Below the pieces are notes generated by a model, which searched no databases, was not told the origin of the DNA, and saw only the letters and a list, made by a program, of their open reading frames with translations. The translations under genes and the position numbers were made by a program. Below are positions 11,671 through 22,234 of a stretch of DNA of 64,000 nt, in pieces. Origin of the DNA: Adiantum capillus-veneris (taxonomy: Eukaryota > Streptophyta > Polypodiopsida > Polypodiales > Pteridaceae); assembly GCA_014529385.2 (NCBI GenBank), contig CM043943.1, forward strand, positions 103,886,355 through 103,950,354, given 5' to 3'. Each line of letters opens with the position of its first letter. The first letter of the stretch is position 1.

Positions 11671-12215
11671 TGTCCCAAGCTTGGGCACCCTAAGTTGAGA
11701 ATCCAACATGACACACAAGAGAATCACTTAAATACTTCACAACTTTAAAAACTTGAGTCGACACGGCCCGGCGTAGTTCCGTGCTCAGAGGTATTGGCCC
11801 CAAAGCCTGGCGCCCCTTTCGGTATTTCTCTATTATATTAATGCTTGAGCAAAGTACAACTCTTGAAGGAGTCCTTTGCTCTTAGACTCTGCGTTGAGAT
11901 GCTCTGAAGAGTGAGGCCCCCTTGGATCCTTTTTATTCTTACAAGGGATGCCAAAAGCAGAGCCCCAAACCAATCTAACTCAGAAACAAAAATCCCCAAA
12001 AGCTGGCCCAAAAAGCATCAACGTAATTTGCGGAATTCTGTACAATCTACCATGTTAACATCTTGTCAGCCCGTTTCACGGACAGTCCGTAGAGTCAGCT
12101 TGTCATCGCGTTTCATGGGCAGTCCGCACAGTTTGCCACGTCATCACTCGTACTGTCGTGCCACGTAAGCACCTCTGTCCGCGGGGTGGTCATACCACGT
12201 CATCATTTTGTGGCA
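11671..12215 (-). repeat. LTR, same family as 16,121-16,761
   Basis: It shares blocks with the 16,121-16,761 LTR: the AAGTTGAGAATC block, the poly(A) core at 11,810-11,836 (here with AATAGAG), the CTCTTAGACTCTGCG block and the ACAAGGGATGC block. On the minus strand it starts TGCCACAAAATG at 12,215. It is likely the 3' LTR of a gag-protease element whose interior was later disrupted. Confidence 0.75.
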
Positions 12216-12254
12216 TACCCCTCTCTTGAAAGAATTGTAATCGTCCTCGATTAC
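12216..12254 (-). promoter_or_regulatory. Polypurine tract and hairpin
   Basis: On the minus strand AAGAGAGGGGTA abuts the LTR. 12,237-12,254 is a perfect 7-bp stem GTAATCG / CGATTAC with a 4-nt loop, in the same position relative to the LTR as at 740, 13,443, 26,601 and 42,315. Confidence 0.75.
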
Positions 12255-12696
12255 GCTTGCAAAATAAGATATAAGCCATAAACCCATTCAGTAGACAGTG
12301 ACTCTAAGCATCAATGCACTAGACGACACAAATCCAACATTTGTCACATCACATCACAGTCAGATCACATCACATAGAATCTAGGCCCGTGATTCTTGGC
12401 GACGTATTTAGCAATCGCATCTAGATCCGCACCAGACCTCACTGATGTCGATTTAACTGATCCCATATCGCGATCACGTCCATGGATTCCGTTCTGATTA
12501 GGACCATGATTCTTGGCAACGTATTTAGCAATCACTGTCACAAATAGGTGACGTGGCGTAGCCAAATAGGGCAGCAGAAACACAGATACACTCTCTCTGC
12601 TGGCAGCCAAGCACTCCAGGGATTCAAGCTGAATGCTGACGTGGCACTGCCGTATGGATCTCCGCGATTCACGACGCAAAAAGCGGGACTTGTTGA
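12255..12696 (-). other. Retroelement remnant between two LTRs
   Basis: This holds non-coding sequence with a 34-bp phrase repeated at about 12,389 and 12,508 (GATTCTTGGC.ACGTATTTAGC), and a plus-oriented LTR-like start at 12,537 (TGTCACAAATAGGTGACGTGGC). I see no coding domain. Confidence 0.4.
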
Positions 12697-13422
12697 TGCC
12701 ACAAAATGGGCACCACGTACCAATAGAAAAGAACAGACAGAACAGACTTTTAGCACTTCAATAACAATTGAACTGAAAGAGAGAGACGACACGGGAAGGA
12801 GTGGTGGAATTCCACCCCAGAGAGTATTGGCCCCAAACCTTGGCGCCCCTTTCGGTATTTCTTTATATTGCATCAACACAGTACAAGCCGGTACTCTAGA
12901 CTTTGCACCTTCTTCAGGAAGCATGCCAGAGAATGAGCCCTTAGTACATATTTAAAGACCCTTGGCCTATGAAAAGCAGTTTACATGAAAAGCCTTCAAA
13001 CTCAAAAGCTTCTGGTCCAAAAGTAATGCCAAAAAGTTGCCAGCGTAATTTACGGAAATCCGTACAGCTGCCATGTCAGCAGTCAGCGCAAAACGCGAGA
13101 ATTCGTGTAGCTTGCCACATCAGCAGTCAACGCAAAACGCGAAAATCCGTGTAGCTTGCCACGTCAGCAATATCAAAGTAATTTTCAAAAATCTGCCATG
13201 TCATCAGTTTGCGCAAGTCTTTTGTGTGTGTGTGTGTGTGTGTGTGAGGGTCCAACTTTATTTGAATCCTTTATGTCACTTGGGCCCCATCGGACGGGGT
13301 CCCCATAAGTTGGTAGGACTTCTTCTTCTGTTACTTGTTCTTCTTAGGGTTTAGGCCCCTCGGCTGACATCTGTAAGTTGGCTCCATTCTTCAGGGCTTT
13401 GACATGTCAGCAGTTTGTGACA
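12697..13422 (-). repeat. LTR of gag-protease element (726 bp)
   Basis: On the minus strand it starts TGTCACAAACTGC (13,422) and ends TTGTGGCA (12,697). U3 contains about three imperfect repeats around CTGACGTGGCA and TACGGA..TCCGTA, then a TTTAAATA TATA-like box and the poly(A) core at 12,843-12,868. A (TG)n tract lies at 13,223-13,246. It resembles the plus-oriented LTR at 26,640-27,275. Confidence 0.85.
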
Positions 13423-13460
13423 TCTCCCCTTCTTGAAAGAGAGTAATCGTCCGCGATTAC
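13423..13460 (-). promoter_or_regulatory. Polypurine tract and hairpin
   Basis: Minus-strand AAGAAGGGGAGA primes the LTR at 13,422. The stem GTAATCG / CGATTAC at 13,443-13,460 is perfect, with a 4-nt loop. Confidence 0.8.
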
Positions 13461-14273
13461 AGCATATCTGCAAAACAACTCAAGTTGGTTAAAAAATTTC
13501 CGAGGGTCATTCCGAGGGACAATCAGTTTGCTCTTTTTCTTAAGGAGTTAGCTTCTCCTTTCGGCTCTTTTGATCAAGGAGTTGGCTTCTCCTTTCGTCT
13601 AGATCGGAAGTGTTGATATGCTGGCATAGTAAACTTAGCCATCACACCCAGACCACATTGATCTTCCACGGGTGTCTTGAATGCACTAAAATTACATACC
13701 CAGGCAATCTCATCCAGTTAGGAATATTCAATAATTGGCACATCACAATGCAACACAAATGCTTACATATGCATGTTACAAGACACAACAAACAGCGCCG
13801 CTAAGCACTCTCCCGAGACAAACGGTTTGCGGTATGAAGCTACTCAACAACTACCTCGTCACTCCCCCCGCAAATAACCTAAAAGGGTCCGGGTCATGAG
13901 CTCAGAGGACTGTACAACCAAACGCTCCCCAGACCGCAGTCTGCGTCGCTTGGAGGTTCATGCATACAACAGAACGCTCCCCAGGCATCGGCTTGCGTCG
14001 TTCGGAGGTTTTCTAACATACAACGGAATGCTCCCCAGGACACGGTTCCGAGGTTTAAACAATACCAAAACAGTATTTCTCACTTCTCCACCCGGGAGTA
14101 AAATCACCAAACATTGAAACCAGTATTTAAAACCAGAGTCAAACAATTCAAATTGGCACCAAGACAGGTTTAAAAGAGAGAGCATTCATTTCAAACAAAT
14201 TTCAAACAATACTTTCTCAAACAATGTTCAAAAGTATCTAACTAGAAAACAATCAGAGAGGTCATTCAGGGCT
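13461..14273 (-). other. Non-coding 3' tail of gag-protease element, with tandem repeats
   Basis: This takes the place where RT, RNase H and integrase would be, but no frame encodes them. It is collinear, in inverted orientation, with 25,990-26,600. 13,920-14,060 carries about three imperfect 50-60-bp repeats built around AACGCTCCCCAG and GCGTCG..TGGAGGTT. Confidence 0.75.
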
Positions 14274-15525
14274 TTATTCGGACAACCGAACTTTGAGGAC
14301 AACTCGCTTGCCCTTTTGCATCACGGTGATGGTTCGGTTCCGGACCTGGAGAGTTGCATCATTCTTGTCGTGCCAGGGCATGCCCAAGAGAACGTCGCAA
14401 TTGCCCAACTTCATAATGTGGAAATTGGCTTTTGCATGATAATCTTGTCTAGTCACTGGAAGTGCACCATTGAGCGGTACCACTTTCTGAGTTTGCCCCG
14501 TGGCTAGCTCAGCTTCAATTTCTCCACCCTCTGCATCATAATCAAAGTGCATCTGCTTCAAGAATTGTGGATGGATGAAATTCTCCATAGCTCCGGGGTA
14601 AAAGAAAATAAGGGCTTTCAAGCCGTTGACTTTTCCATAAGCTCTGCATAATTCATTAAAACTCTCGAGGTGTATACCATAAATATCGGGTACTAGTCCA
14701 ATAGTAGGGCTAGCCTTCTTGGCCGGAGGTGGCCCCAGGGATCTGTCTGATGTGGGAGCAGAAGGTTGCACTGAGGACGTCGAGGCTCGCTCAGGACATG
14801 TATTGAACGTATGCCCTGTTTGGAAACATTCGAAGCATTGGCCTTCTTGTAACAAGGTGTCTCGTTGACGTTGTGTTAGGCGAGGCCGTTGAGGTTGGTT
14901 TTCACAGGATTCCCGAGAATTTGTTCGTTGTTGCCGGGAGTTCTGGTTAGTGGCCGGAGGTTGTAAACTCCAACTTTCTTTCATGAGCTTGTAGCCGACC
15001 GTGGCATGGTCCATAAGATCTTGCATGGTAGAGACTTGCTTGGAGAGACAATATTCTTGCAATGGTGATGGTAGTCCAATGGTGTAGCGCTCACACTGGT
15101 CCTCCAAGGAAATGAACTTAAAGAAGGACACCGGAAGGTACACGTCAAAAACCTTTCGTTATAGTCGTCCATGGTTTCGGTGGCAAGCATTTTCAAGTTG
15201 CCCCACTCTGTCAAAATCCGGACTTCAAAGATCGAAGTCATGTAACTACGTGCAAAAACTGTCTTGAAAGCTTGCCAGGTCCTTGGAGCATGCGGTTGTG
15301 TCGCGATTGAATTCCACCATTGCATAGCATTATCTTTAAGAAATCCCGCTGCTCGAGAAATCTTGGATTCTTCTGTATATTTCCCCAAAGCATAGATATT
15401 GTCGAATTGCTGTAGGAAATGCAACGCTTTCTTGCGATCTTTTATCCTGGAAAAAGTGAAAAATTTGACTGTCGTGCCGCCATCTTTGAAATCTTTGGGT
15501 GGGTTAGGCGCATATCCTGGGTTTG
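14274..15525 (-). pseudogene. Gag-protease polyprotein with no RT
   Basis: Two overlapping frames (15,547-14,981 and 15,143-14,274) encode a retrotransposon Gag domain (ALHFLQQFDNIY, AMQWWNSIATQ, WQAFKTVFARSYM), a CCHC knuckle (CFECFQTGHTFNTC) and a protease-like domain (LKALIFFYPGAMENFI; CDVLLGMPWH). A frameshift near 15,100-15,140 separates them. The frame ends at a stop directly after the protease. The DPG catalytic triplet of the chromovirus at 4,224-5,366 is YPG here, so the catalytic Asp appears lost. The protein presumably depended on RT and integrase from related elements. Confidence 0.88.
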
Positions 15526-15746
15526 TGTCACAAGACGGGCACCACATGCCAATAGAAAAGAACAGAGTGAACAGACTTTTAGCAGACTGAACAGACTTTT
15601 AGTACTTCAATAACAACTGAACCGAGAGAGAGAGACGACACGCGACATGGAGTGGCGGAATTCCACCCCTGAGAGTATTGGCCCCAAACCTTGGCGCCCC
15701 TTTCGGTATTTCTTTATATCGCATCAACACAGTACAAGCCGGCTTC
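15526..15746 (-). repeat. LTR fragment (R-U5 part) inserted in gag
   Basis: This aligns with 12,697-12,908 of the 726-bp LTR, including the shared CGGAATTCCACCCC, poly(A) core and CAACACAGTACAAGCCGG blocks. It lacks U3. It separates two gag segments that read as parts of one protein, so it was inserted or is a recombination scar. Confidence 0.8.
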
Positions 15747-16062
15747 TAATTCTTGCTCTATGTACATCCTGGGGAGTAGGAGGTTTCTTGAGAGCTGGTT
15801 TGAGGGGTGGCTCTGAGGTCTGCCGCCACTGCGTGTGCACCTCATTGAAAGAGGTCTCACTCATATATTTTGCAAATTTTGGGTCCTTCGCAAAATTAAG
15901 CATCATCTTTGTTGCATCGCCGATCAATCATCGATGCTCCATCTCTTCGATCTCTGCCAGAGTAGGCCGAGGAGGGCCGTACTCCTCGCGTGAATCTTTG
16001 TTGTGATCTCTTCCCGCATCTCCGGATGCAGAGGAAGTCGACTGATCTCTGCCTGAAGCCAT
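15747..16062 (-). pseudogene. Gag N-terminal segment
   Basis: The start is probably the ATG at 16,062 (MASGRDQSTSSASGDAGR), 46 nt downstream of the primer binding site. A frame change near 15,930 leads to MIGDATKMMLNFAKDPKFAK and a Pro-rich stretch (PPLKPALKKPPTPQD) that should continue into the Gag domain beyond the inserted LTR fragment. Confidence 0.75.
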
Positions 16063-16107
16063 GAGTGTTGCGTAAAAAGGATCGGCTTTCCCGTAGAAAT
16101 CGGCCGT

Positions 16108-16119
16108 GCTCTGATACCA
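16108..16119 (-). promoter_or_regulatory. Primer binding site (initiator tRNA-Met type)
   Basis: The minus strand reads TGGTATCAGAGC, the complement of the plant initiator tRNA-Met 3' end, one base after the LTR end TACA at 16,121. This fixes the 5' LTR and element direction. Confidence 0.9.
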
Positions 16120-16120
16120 C

Positions 16121-16476
16121 TGTAACAGACTTGGACACTCCAAGTTGAGAATCTACCACGACATCACAAATAATCACTTCAAAACAGTTCACAGTTCACA
16201 ATTGATTCGACACTGGCCCGACGGAGTTCTGTGCCTAGAGATACTGGCCCCAAAGACTGGCGCCCCTTTCGGTATTTCTTTAGAGAATGCTCACTCTCAG
16301 ACTCTGCGTCCAGATGCTCTGAGTTGTGGGGCCCTGCCTACCTATTTAAATGTTTACAAGGGATGCTAAGAGCAGAGCCCAAAAGTTGTAAATCAAAAGC
16401 TTTTAAAATAAAGCAGCATAGGTTTCTCTCTCTCAAGCTCTCTCTCTTGAGCCAAAATAAAGCAAGAGCAAAAGAG

Positions 16477-16539
<63 letters not shown>

Positions 16540-16761
16540 ACATGGCGTAAAATAAAGCAAAGCCAAAAGCTGTCCTAGGCGGCACCGTAAACAGCACCGC
16601 AAAACGCGGACGTCCGTACAGCCTGCCACGTGTCCAGCCGTGAAATGCGTCGCAGATTCCGACAGTCCGTACAGTCATGCCACGTGTCAGCAAGCTAGCC
16701 GGGGGTCATTTCCTGCAGTGTGTGTGTGTATGTACTATAGCCACGTCACCAGTTTGTGACA
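16121..16761 (-). repeat. 5' LTR of gag-protease element (641 bp)
   Basis: It starts TGTCACAAACTGG (16,761) and ends GTTACA (16,121). U3 has repeated CACGTGGCA and TGTACGGA motifs, a (TC)n tract at 16,479-16,536 and a TATTTAAAT box near 16,341. R-U5 has the poly(A) core (16,260-16,283) and an ACTTGGA / TCCAAGT hairpin at 16,129-16,145 beside the primer binding site. Confidence 0.88.
16479..16536. repeat. (TC)n microsatellite
   Basis: About 29 TC units inside the U3 part of the LTR. Reading frames through it encode only Glu-Arg or Ser-Leu and are artefacts. Confidence 0.98.
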
Positions 16762-17600
16762 GAGGCGTTGAAATTAATCGTGGGGCTGCATTTTTAGCCG
16801 TAAGGTGGATTGTTGTAGATACCAAAGCTACTGTGTGCTTGCCTATCCTCTATGTACAATGAAGTGCAAGAACTGAAGCCTTGCACAACATTCTCTGCTC
16901 TGTCTCTCCCCTTTGTGCAATTATGTGATGTCCCACAAGAGGACTCTTTATTTGATCTATGTACAATTGTGTGGGTTCATGCGCGATTGCCGAGGCAAGA
17001 GCCTTTTGCACATGTACTGGATTAGCTAGTTGTTAATCCTCGGAGGTACAAGTGAATTCGGAGAGATTTCACGCGAGAAATCTCGTTCGATTTAAAGGGC
17101 AGGTAGCCCTACGAGGACTTGCTACGGATGCGACCAACTCGCAAAACGGAGCCCAAAACAGGGAAATACAGTTTCGGCCCTAAACGGTCCCTAATACCCC
17201 CAAGAGGTTCGAGGACGTGAAGGGACCGCTGTGTGGGTTATTTGGCGCATTTTCAGGGCAGAAACAGAGAATTCAGTGTGCTGCAGATTCTCGCCAGGTT
17301 TTGCAAAGTGTCTGTATGCGTCGGGAAAGTCACTTTTTGCGTGGGGATATTGTCTGTGAAGCGTACAGTTATGTTGTTGAAATTGGGCTAGAACATGTCA
17401 TTTTCAGCCCGGATTATGCGGGGCAGCTTGTAGGAAATCACAGGTTTTATTCCCTCTTTGAATTTAATAAAGAAATACCAAAAGGGGCGCCAGTCTTTGG
17501 GGCCAACAGGTATCGGCATCTGCTTGGTAGCGCTCTAGCTTCCAAGCCGTGTGTGTTTGAAGTGGTAGGTGTTTGTTTGCAAAGTTTCTCTGTGTCCTAA
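16762..17600 (+). repeat. Chromovirus-type LTR fragment, inverted relative to 7,950
   Basis: 16,950-17,345 matches the minus strand of 6,830-7,250 (GTGTGGGTTCATGCGCGATT, GACTTGCTACGGATGCGACC, TCTCGCCAGGTTTTGCAAAG). A poly(A) core lies at 17,465-17,491. It is clearly diverged from the 5' LTR, so it is an older or different subfamily copy. The outer edges are approximate. Confidence 0.75.
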
Positions 17601-17609
17601 AGTTTAAAG

Positions 17610-18130
17610 TAAAGTTTCGGGTCATATCGGTCTCATAGGTCATATTGGCCTTTTGAAAACGTTTAATATAAAAGTTCAGTTCATTTCATCTCTCTCCCCA
17701 GTTTACTATGAGATACCAGGCCGCTTTCATTGCCTGTTCAGAGAGCTTTGGACCACTCTCTGGAGTCATGGGGTATGAGAACCAGAGATGTCTGGGTCTA
17801 TTTTTGCTCGAGCTGCGCAGACAGAGAGAGAGCTTGATGAGAGGCGAGGCTAGCCAGTCTCAAATATGGACCACTGACTTCTTTAGAGTAGACACCAGGC
17901 GGCCAGCGGAGCAGCTACCACAGCAGAGCTCACATTCTTCTCACACGAGATGCACGTTGATCGATCGAGTGACCGAGCTAGGTCGATCTAGACGCCCACG
18001 ACTACAAAGGACTACACAGCATAGATGGATGCTACATCAGAGGATTCGGATCACTTTGGCCCGACATGCACGACGCCCGATCAGACTATTGACCATGGAG
18101 GTGATGCCCTTGGACTTTTTTTTTGTAATG
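17610..18130 (+). pseudogene. LINE fragment L5 (3' end plus ORF2 C-terminus)
   Basis: 17,625-17,697 is a LINE 3' end in sense orientation (GGTCTCATAGGTCAT, GGCCTTTTGAAAACG, TTCATTTCAT). From 17,708 a 146-codon frame matches the ORF2 C-terminus (SFGPLSGVMGYENQRCLGLF; LIDRVTELGRSRRPRL; HQRIRITLARHARR). The order, with the 3' end before the coding part, shows two joined LINE pieces. Confidence 0.75.
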
Positions 18131-18256
18131 TGCAGCGGAAGAGAATGATGGTGTGAACTTAGGATGAGTGATCAATGAGTGCTCAAGGATTCTTTCACTT
18201 AGAGGAAGGGAGAGCCTTAACTTAATGAGTGTGCAATGACCAAAACAAGAGAGTGG

Positions 18257-18261
<5 letters not shown>

Positions 18262-18340
<79 letters not shown>
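18262..18340. repeat. (GA)n microsatellite at the LINE L1 3' junction
   Basis: About 39 GA units directly join the LINE 3' terminus. Tracts of the same kind join the 3' ends of L3 (50,303-50,354) and L4 (51,450-51,481). Confidence 0.98.
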
Positions 18341-18344
<4 letters not shown>

Positions 18345-18595
18345 GAAATGAAATGTTATATTAACGTCTTCAAAAGGCCAAAATGACCTATGAGACCAAT
18401 CAGTTACAAAATAGTGAATCTAATACCATGTCTGGGTACAAAAGAACTAGAAAAGAACTAGAAGTGGAACAAAATACTACTACTACTACTACAATCTAAA
18501 ACTACGTGGGTGTAGCAGCTGATACAATAGATACCCGGTAAACTGGATGTAACAGTGTGTGAAACAAAGATGGAAGAAATGGTGAGGATCCATCC
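18341..18595 (-). other. LINE L1 3' UTR
   Basis: This non-coding region downstream of the ORF2 stop is shared with L2, L3 and L4. The terminal segment GGCCTTTTGAAGACGTTAAT, then ATAACATTTCATTTCATTT, is the most conserved part and is a likely recognition site for the LINE RT. Confidence 0.85.
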
Positions 18596-21500
18596 TCATC
18601 TGCACTCTGGATGTCGAGAGAGTATGGCTCGAATCTTCTGTTGTAGTCTCCGTCGATGCTGTGTAGCTCCTCTCCTCAGTCGCGGACGTCTGTATCTCTG
18701 TAGCTCCAATGCTCGGTCGATGAGAGTGCCAGTAGTGGTCGAATGAGTGTGGGACGAGCTCTGCAGTGGTGGCTGCTCCTCTGGCTGTCCCATATCTAGT
18801 GAAAAGAAATCTGTAATGTGTCTCTGGGACTGCCTCTCTCTAGCTCTCCCCAGTAAAGTGTCTCTACACCTGTGTAACTCAAGTAGATATAGTCCAAGAC
18901 ATCTCTGATCCTCATAACTCATGACCCTAGATAGAGGACCAAAACCCTCTCTGAATAAGCAGTGGAAACGCCCCCGTATCTCATAGAACACTGTGCAATG
19001 ACATATGTAGTGCAACTCTGTCTCTGGCTCTCTCTGGCATAATCGGCATATCCTGCTGTCTGCTGGTATCCCTCTGAATCTACCAGTCTCAATCTCGAGC
19101 TGATGTGAGGATGTGCGTATCTGACCAATGGCACAACGCAAACCATGAGACATATGTGTGTCCATGTAGCTGGGTCGAATCACAAACCCATCTCCTGTGA
19201 GGTGGAGAAGATGCTCTCTATAGAAAGCCATCTTCGTGCTCAACTCCTGAGGCGGCTCTATCCATGTCCTCCTGGTGTCGAGCTGGATCAGGTCTTGACG
19301 AATGAGTCTAGTGATCTCCACCCGTGTAAGAGACAGCGAGGGTGCCTGAAGAGAATACTGGAAAGGGGGCAACCTGTCCATGGTGAAGCCATGCGTCTGA
19401 AACCACGAAGTCATCTGTGCATACCAACATGAAGTGTCCCCCTGTAGAGCTAACTGTCTGGAAGACTCAAGGGCCAGTCTAGCATATTTGTCTCTAGTAG
19501 TATCCCATAGGCTGTGCACAAAGGACACTGATCTGGTAAGCGCCTCAATCTCCATGGGGGGGGCAGCTGGCTCTGCTCGAATGATCGCGTGAGGTACGGA
19601 GGCCTTGGCTCTAATCAATCGGGAGATCATAGATACCAAGGGCCTCTCCATACGTCTCCAACCATCCTGGCCTACAGAAGGTCCCCATACCTGTACCCCA
19701 TACATCATAGCTGAGGCTACTAAAGTATCAAAGAGCCATAACTTTGTCCGAGGTTCCTGGAACTGAACCTGCGAACACATCCTCTCCAAGCCTCCCAAGG
19801 CCGCATAAGCTCTGGTCAATCTAGTCTCTGCTGCTCTCCCCAAAGAAAACCTCGGCCCAGTGAAGACTATCCCAAGGTAAGTGTATGCATCTGTATACTC
19901 CACAATCTCTTGACCATACGTGAAGGTCGGTGCCGATCTCCTGATCCACTGCGGTGTGGTGTTAAACACCATGACCTTGGTTTTACCAAGGTTTACAGAC
20001 AATCCACTATCCTCTGCAAAACTGTGTAATGCATCCAACTGTCGCTGCATACCCTCTGGTGAGTCAGAGATCAAGACAATATCATCAGCATATAACAACA
20101 ATGGGATCCACGTCCCTGCCAGCTGGGCACCTCTATCACCCTCTCTGTCAATGTAATCAGACACCTCATCAACATACATACCAAATAGAGTAGGCGACAA
20201 TGGGCAACCTTGTTTCACCCCGATAGTGGAGTGAACTAAGTCAGATATCCCCTCCGGGGTGCGTACATGTCCCATCATTGATCTGTATAAAGCCATAATC
20301 CCCCAAATCAACACTGTGGGCACCCCCATCTCCTGCAGTCTGCGCATCAGTCGAGCTCTCGGTACCATGTCAAATGCTTTGCGGAAATCCACAAAGCTAC
20401 AATAAATCCGTCTCCCATGTGACCTGCCCTCCTCAATGATAGCTCTGAGTGTCAGAATATGGTCAAGAGTGGAGAAACCCCTCCTGAAACCTGCCTGTCC
20501 CTTTGCCCGTACACCCTCACCCTCTGCCCAGTTACTCAACTGCTGCTCAATAATGGATGCATAAAATCATGCGAGTGTGTGTCCAACCATAATAGTGCGG
20601 TAATTTCCAGGCTCTGTAGGATCACCTGCCTTGAATATAGGCACAATAGTAGACAACCTCCAAGTCTCAGGTAATCCCTCACACATGGCACGATTGAACA
20701 ACACTGCAAGAACCTCCATCAGCATATCCCTAGCATGTATAAAGTGCTCCGCTACTAGACCGTCATGATCGTAAGCCCTCCTGGTCCTCATCCTGTCAAT
20801 GGCTCTCTTTACCATCTCAGTGGTAAAGAAGGTGCTCGTAGGTGGACATGGCTCTGTAGGATCTGGAAGCGGATCCTGCCCAAGAACCGTATATAACGAT
20901 GTCGCATACTGGCCCCACACATCAGGAGAAGTAATCACTGGGGGAGGGGAGTGCTCATGGAAGAGTCGCCATGCCTCGCCTGAGTCTCTACTCAAGAACA
21001 ACTGATACAAGTCTCGCTCCATCTGGGCCAGGTAAGCTCGTTTCTTCTGTCGCACAAGGCGCCGGAAAGCAATCCGCGACTGTCTGTAGGTGATGACTCC
21101 TAAATGAAGATCCCTCTGAAGCTGGGCTCTCATCTCTCTGCACTCCTCATCATACCAACTATTCTGTGGCATGCTCCCAGAATGTCGCCTCCGATCCGGT
21201 TGAATGTGTGGGTATGCCTCTGATGCTGCATCATGTAGTGTCTCAGTCAGTAAAGTAGTGCACTCCTCTACTGAGAGGCCTGGAGCAACTGTGCATAGAC
21301 GATCCCAGATCGCCTCTGTATAAACCGAGTCAGTCTCTGGTGTAAATGTATAACGGGTGTGTGACCTGCCTCCTGATTTCTGGGCTGTACTAAACTGAAA
21401 AGATACGGACAGTGTCAAGAGAGCATGATCCACTGCTACGCCCACTGGTCTGGCTCCCACTGTGAAATCCTGAATACAAGGAATAAAGCTCGGCTGTGTC

Positions 21501-22204
21501 ATAACATAGTCCACTGTACTGGCCCCGTGTCTGTGTGGAAAGCATGTGAAGCCTGCTGCTCCAGGAAACCGCTGTAAGCCATTAAGTATGGCTAGCCCAT
21601 GTGTAGTCGTCATCTCCGTGAGGTATCTCCCATACTCAGTCTGCTCTCTGTCATGTGAGCATCTGTCAAACCCCAGCTCACCCACATCCAACTCTCTAAG
21701 CATCTCATCTGAAGTGTCGTAGAAGACTGTCTGACAGTTGCCCGTTCGAGCATTGAAGTCTCCTAGGAGGATGATATCACCATCCCTAGAAAACTCCCAT
21801 ATATCATCATCTAGAATTGAGAAAGGCGACTGCCCTCTGGATACAGCATATACTGACGTACTGGGGGGGGGGAAGTAACATATAGCAATATATAGAAATC
21901 GACCTGTGTCAGCTCTCAGCCTCACCCACATGTATCTAGCCTGATCATCTCTCCGTACAATATGTAGTAGTGGCTGTAGCTCCTCCCTAAACAACACCGC
22001 TACTCCTCCTGAACCTCTACTCCCATGTTCAGATCTCGTGACTGTTCTGTGGGCTGTTTCCCATTTGTATCCCACCACATGTGGCAACAGTTGGCCAGGG
22101 GCCTGGTGAGTCTCTGAAAAGAAAACAATGTCCTTGTCTCTGAAACTGTCCTCAAAGGCACCAACATCCAACCTCATAGACCCATTACAATTCCAAGTCG
22201 CCAT
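18596..22204 (-). pseudogene. LINE L1 ORF2: endonuclease - reverse transcriptase, one in-frame stop
   Basis: About 1,203 codons. The endonuclease (residues ~1-230) has TWNCNG, FFSETH, LLGDFNART, HRHGASTVDYV and VDHALL, the APE catalytic set. RT (~450-760) has FKAGDPTEPGNYR, GQAGFRRGFSTLDH, VDFRKAFDMVPRARL, GVKQGCPLSPTLF and LLLYADDIVLIS. The C-terminus has a zf-RVT type Cys/His cluster (CRLCQREPETELHYICHC). I take the start at the ATG at 22,204 (MATWNCNG), 31 bp after the ORF1 stop. A TGA at 20,567-20,569 interrupts the RT in the TLA-stop-FYAS stretch, where copy L2 has Arg. Otherwise the frame is intact, which implies recent activity. Confidence 0.92.
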
Positions 22205-22234
22205 CCTCAATGTGGTCCCATAGGTCTCGCACCG

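Noticed and set aside
16121-16761. Simple pairing of 16,121-16,761 and 12,697-13,422 as the two LTRs of one element
   Set aside because: They share layout but differ too much in sequence. 11,671-12,215 is the closer match to the 5' LTR, and the flanking bases do not form a target duplication, so the cluster is nested or chimeric.
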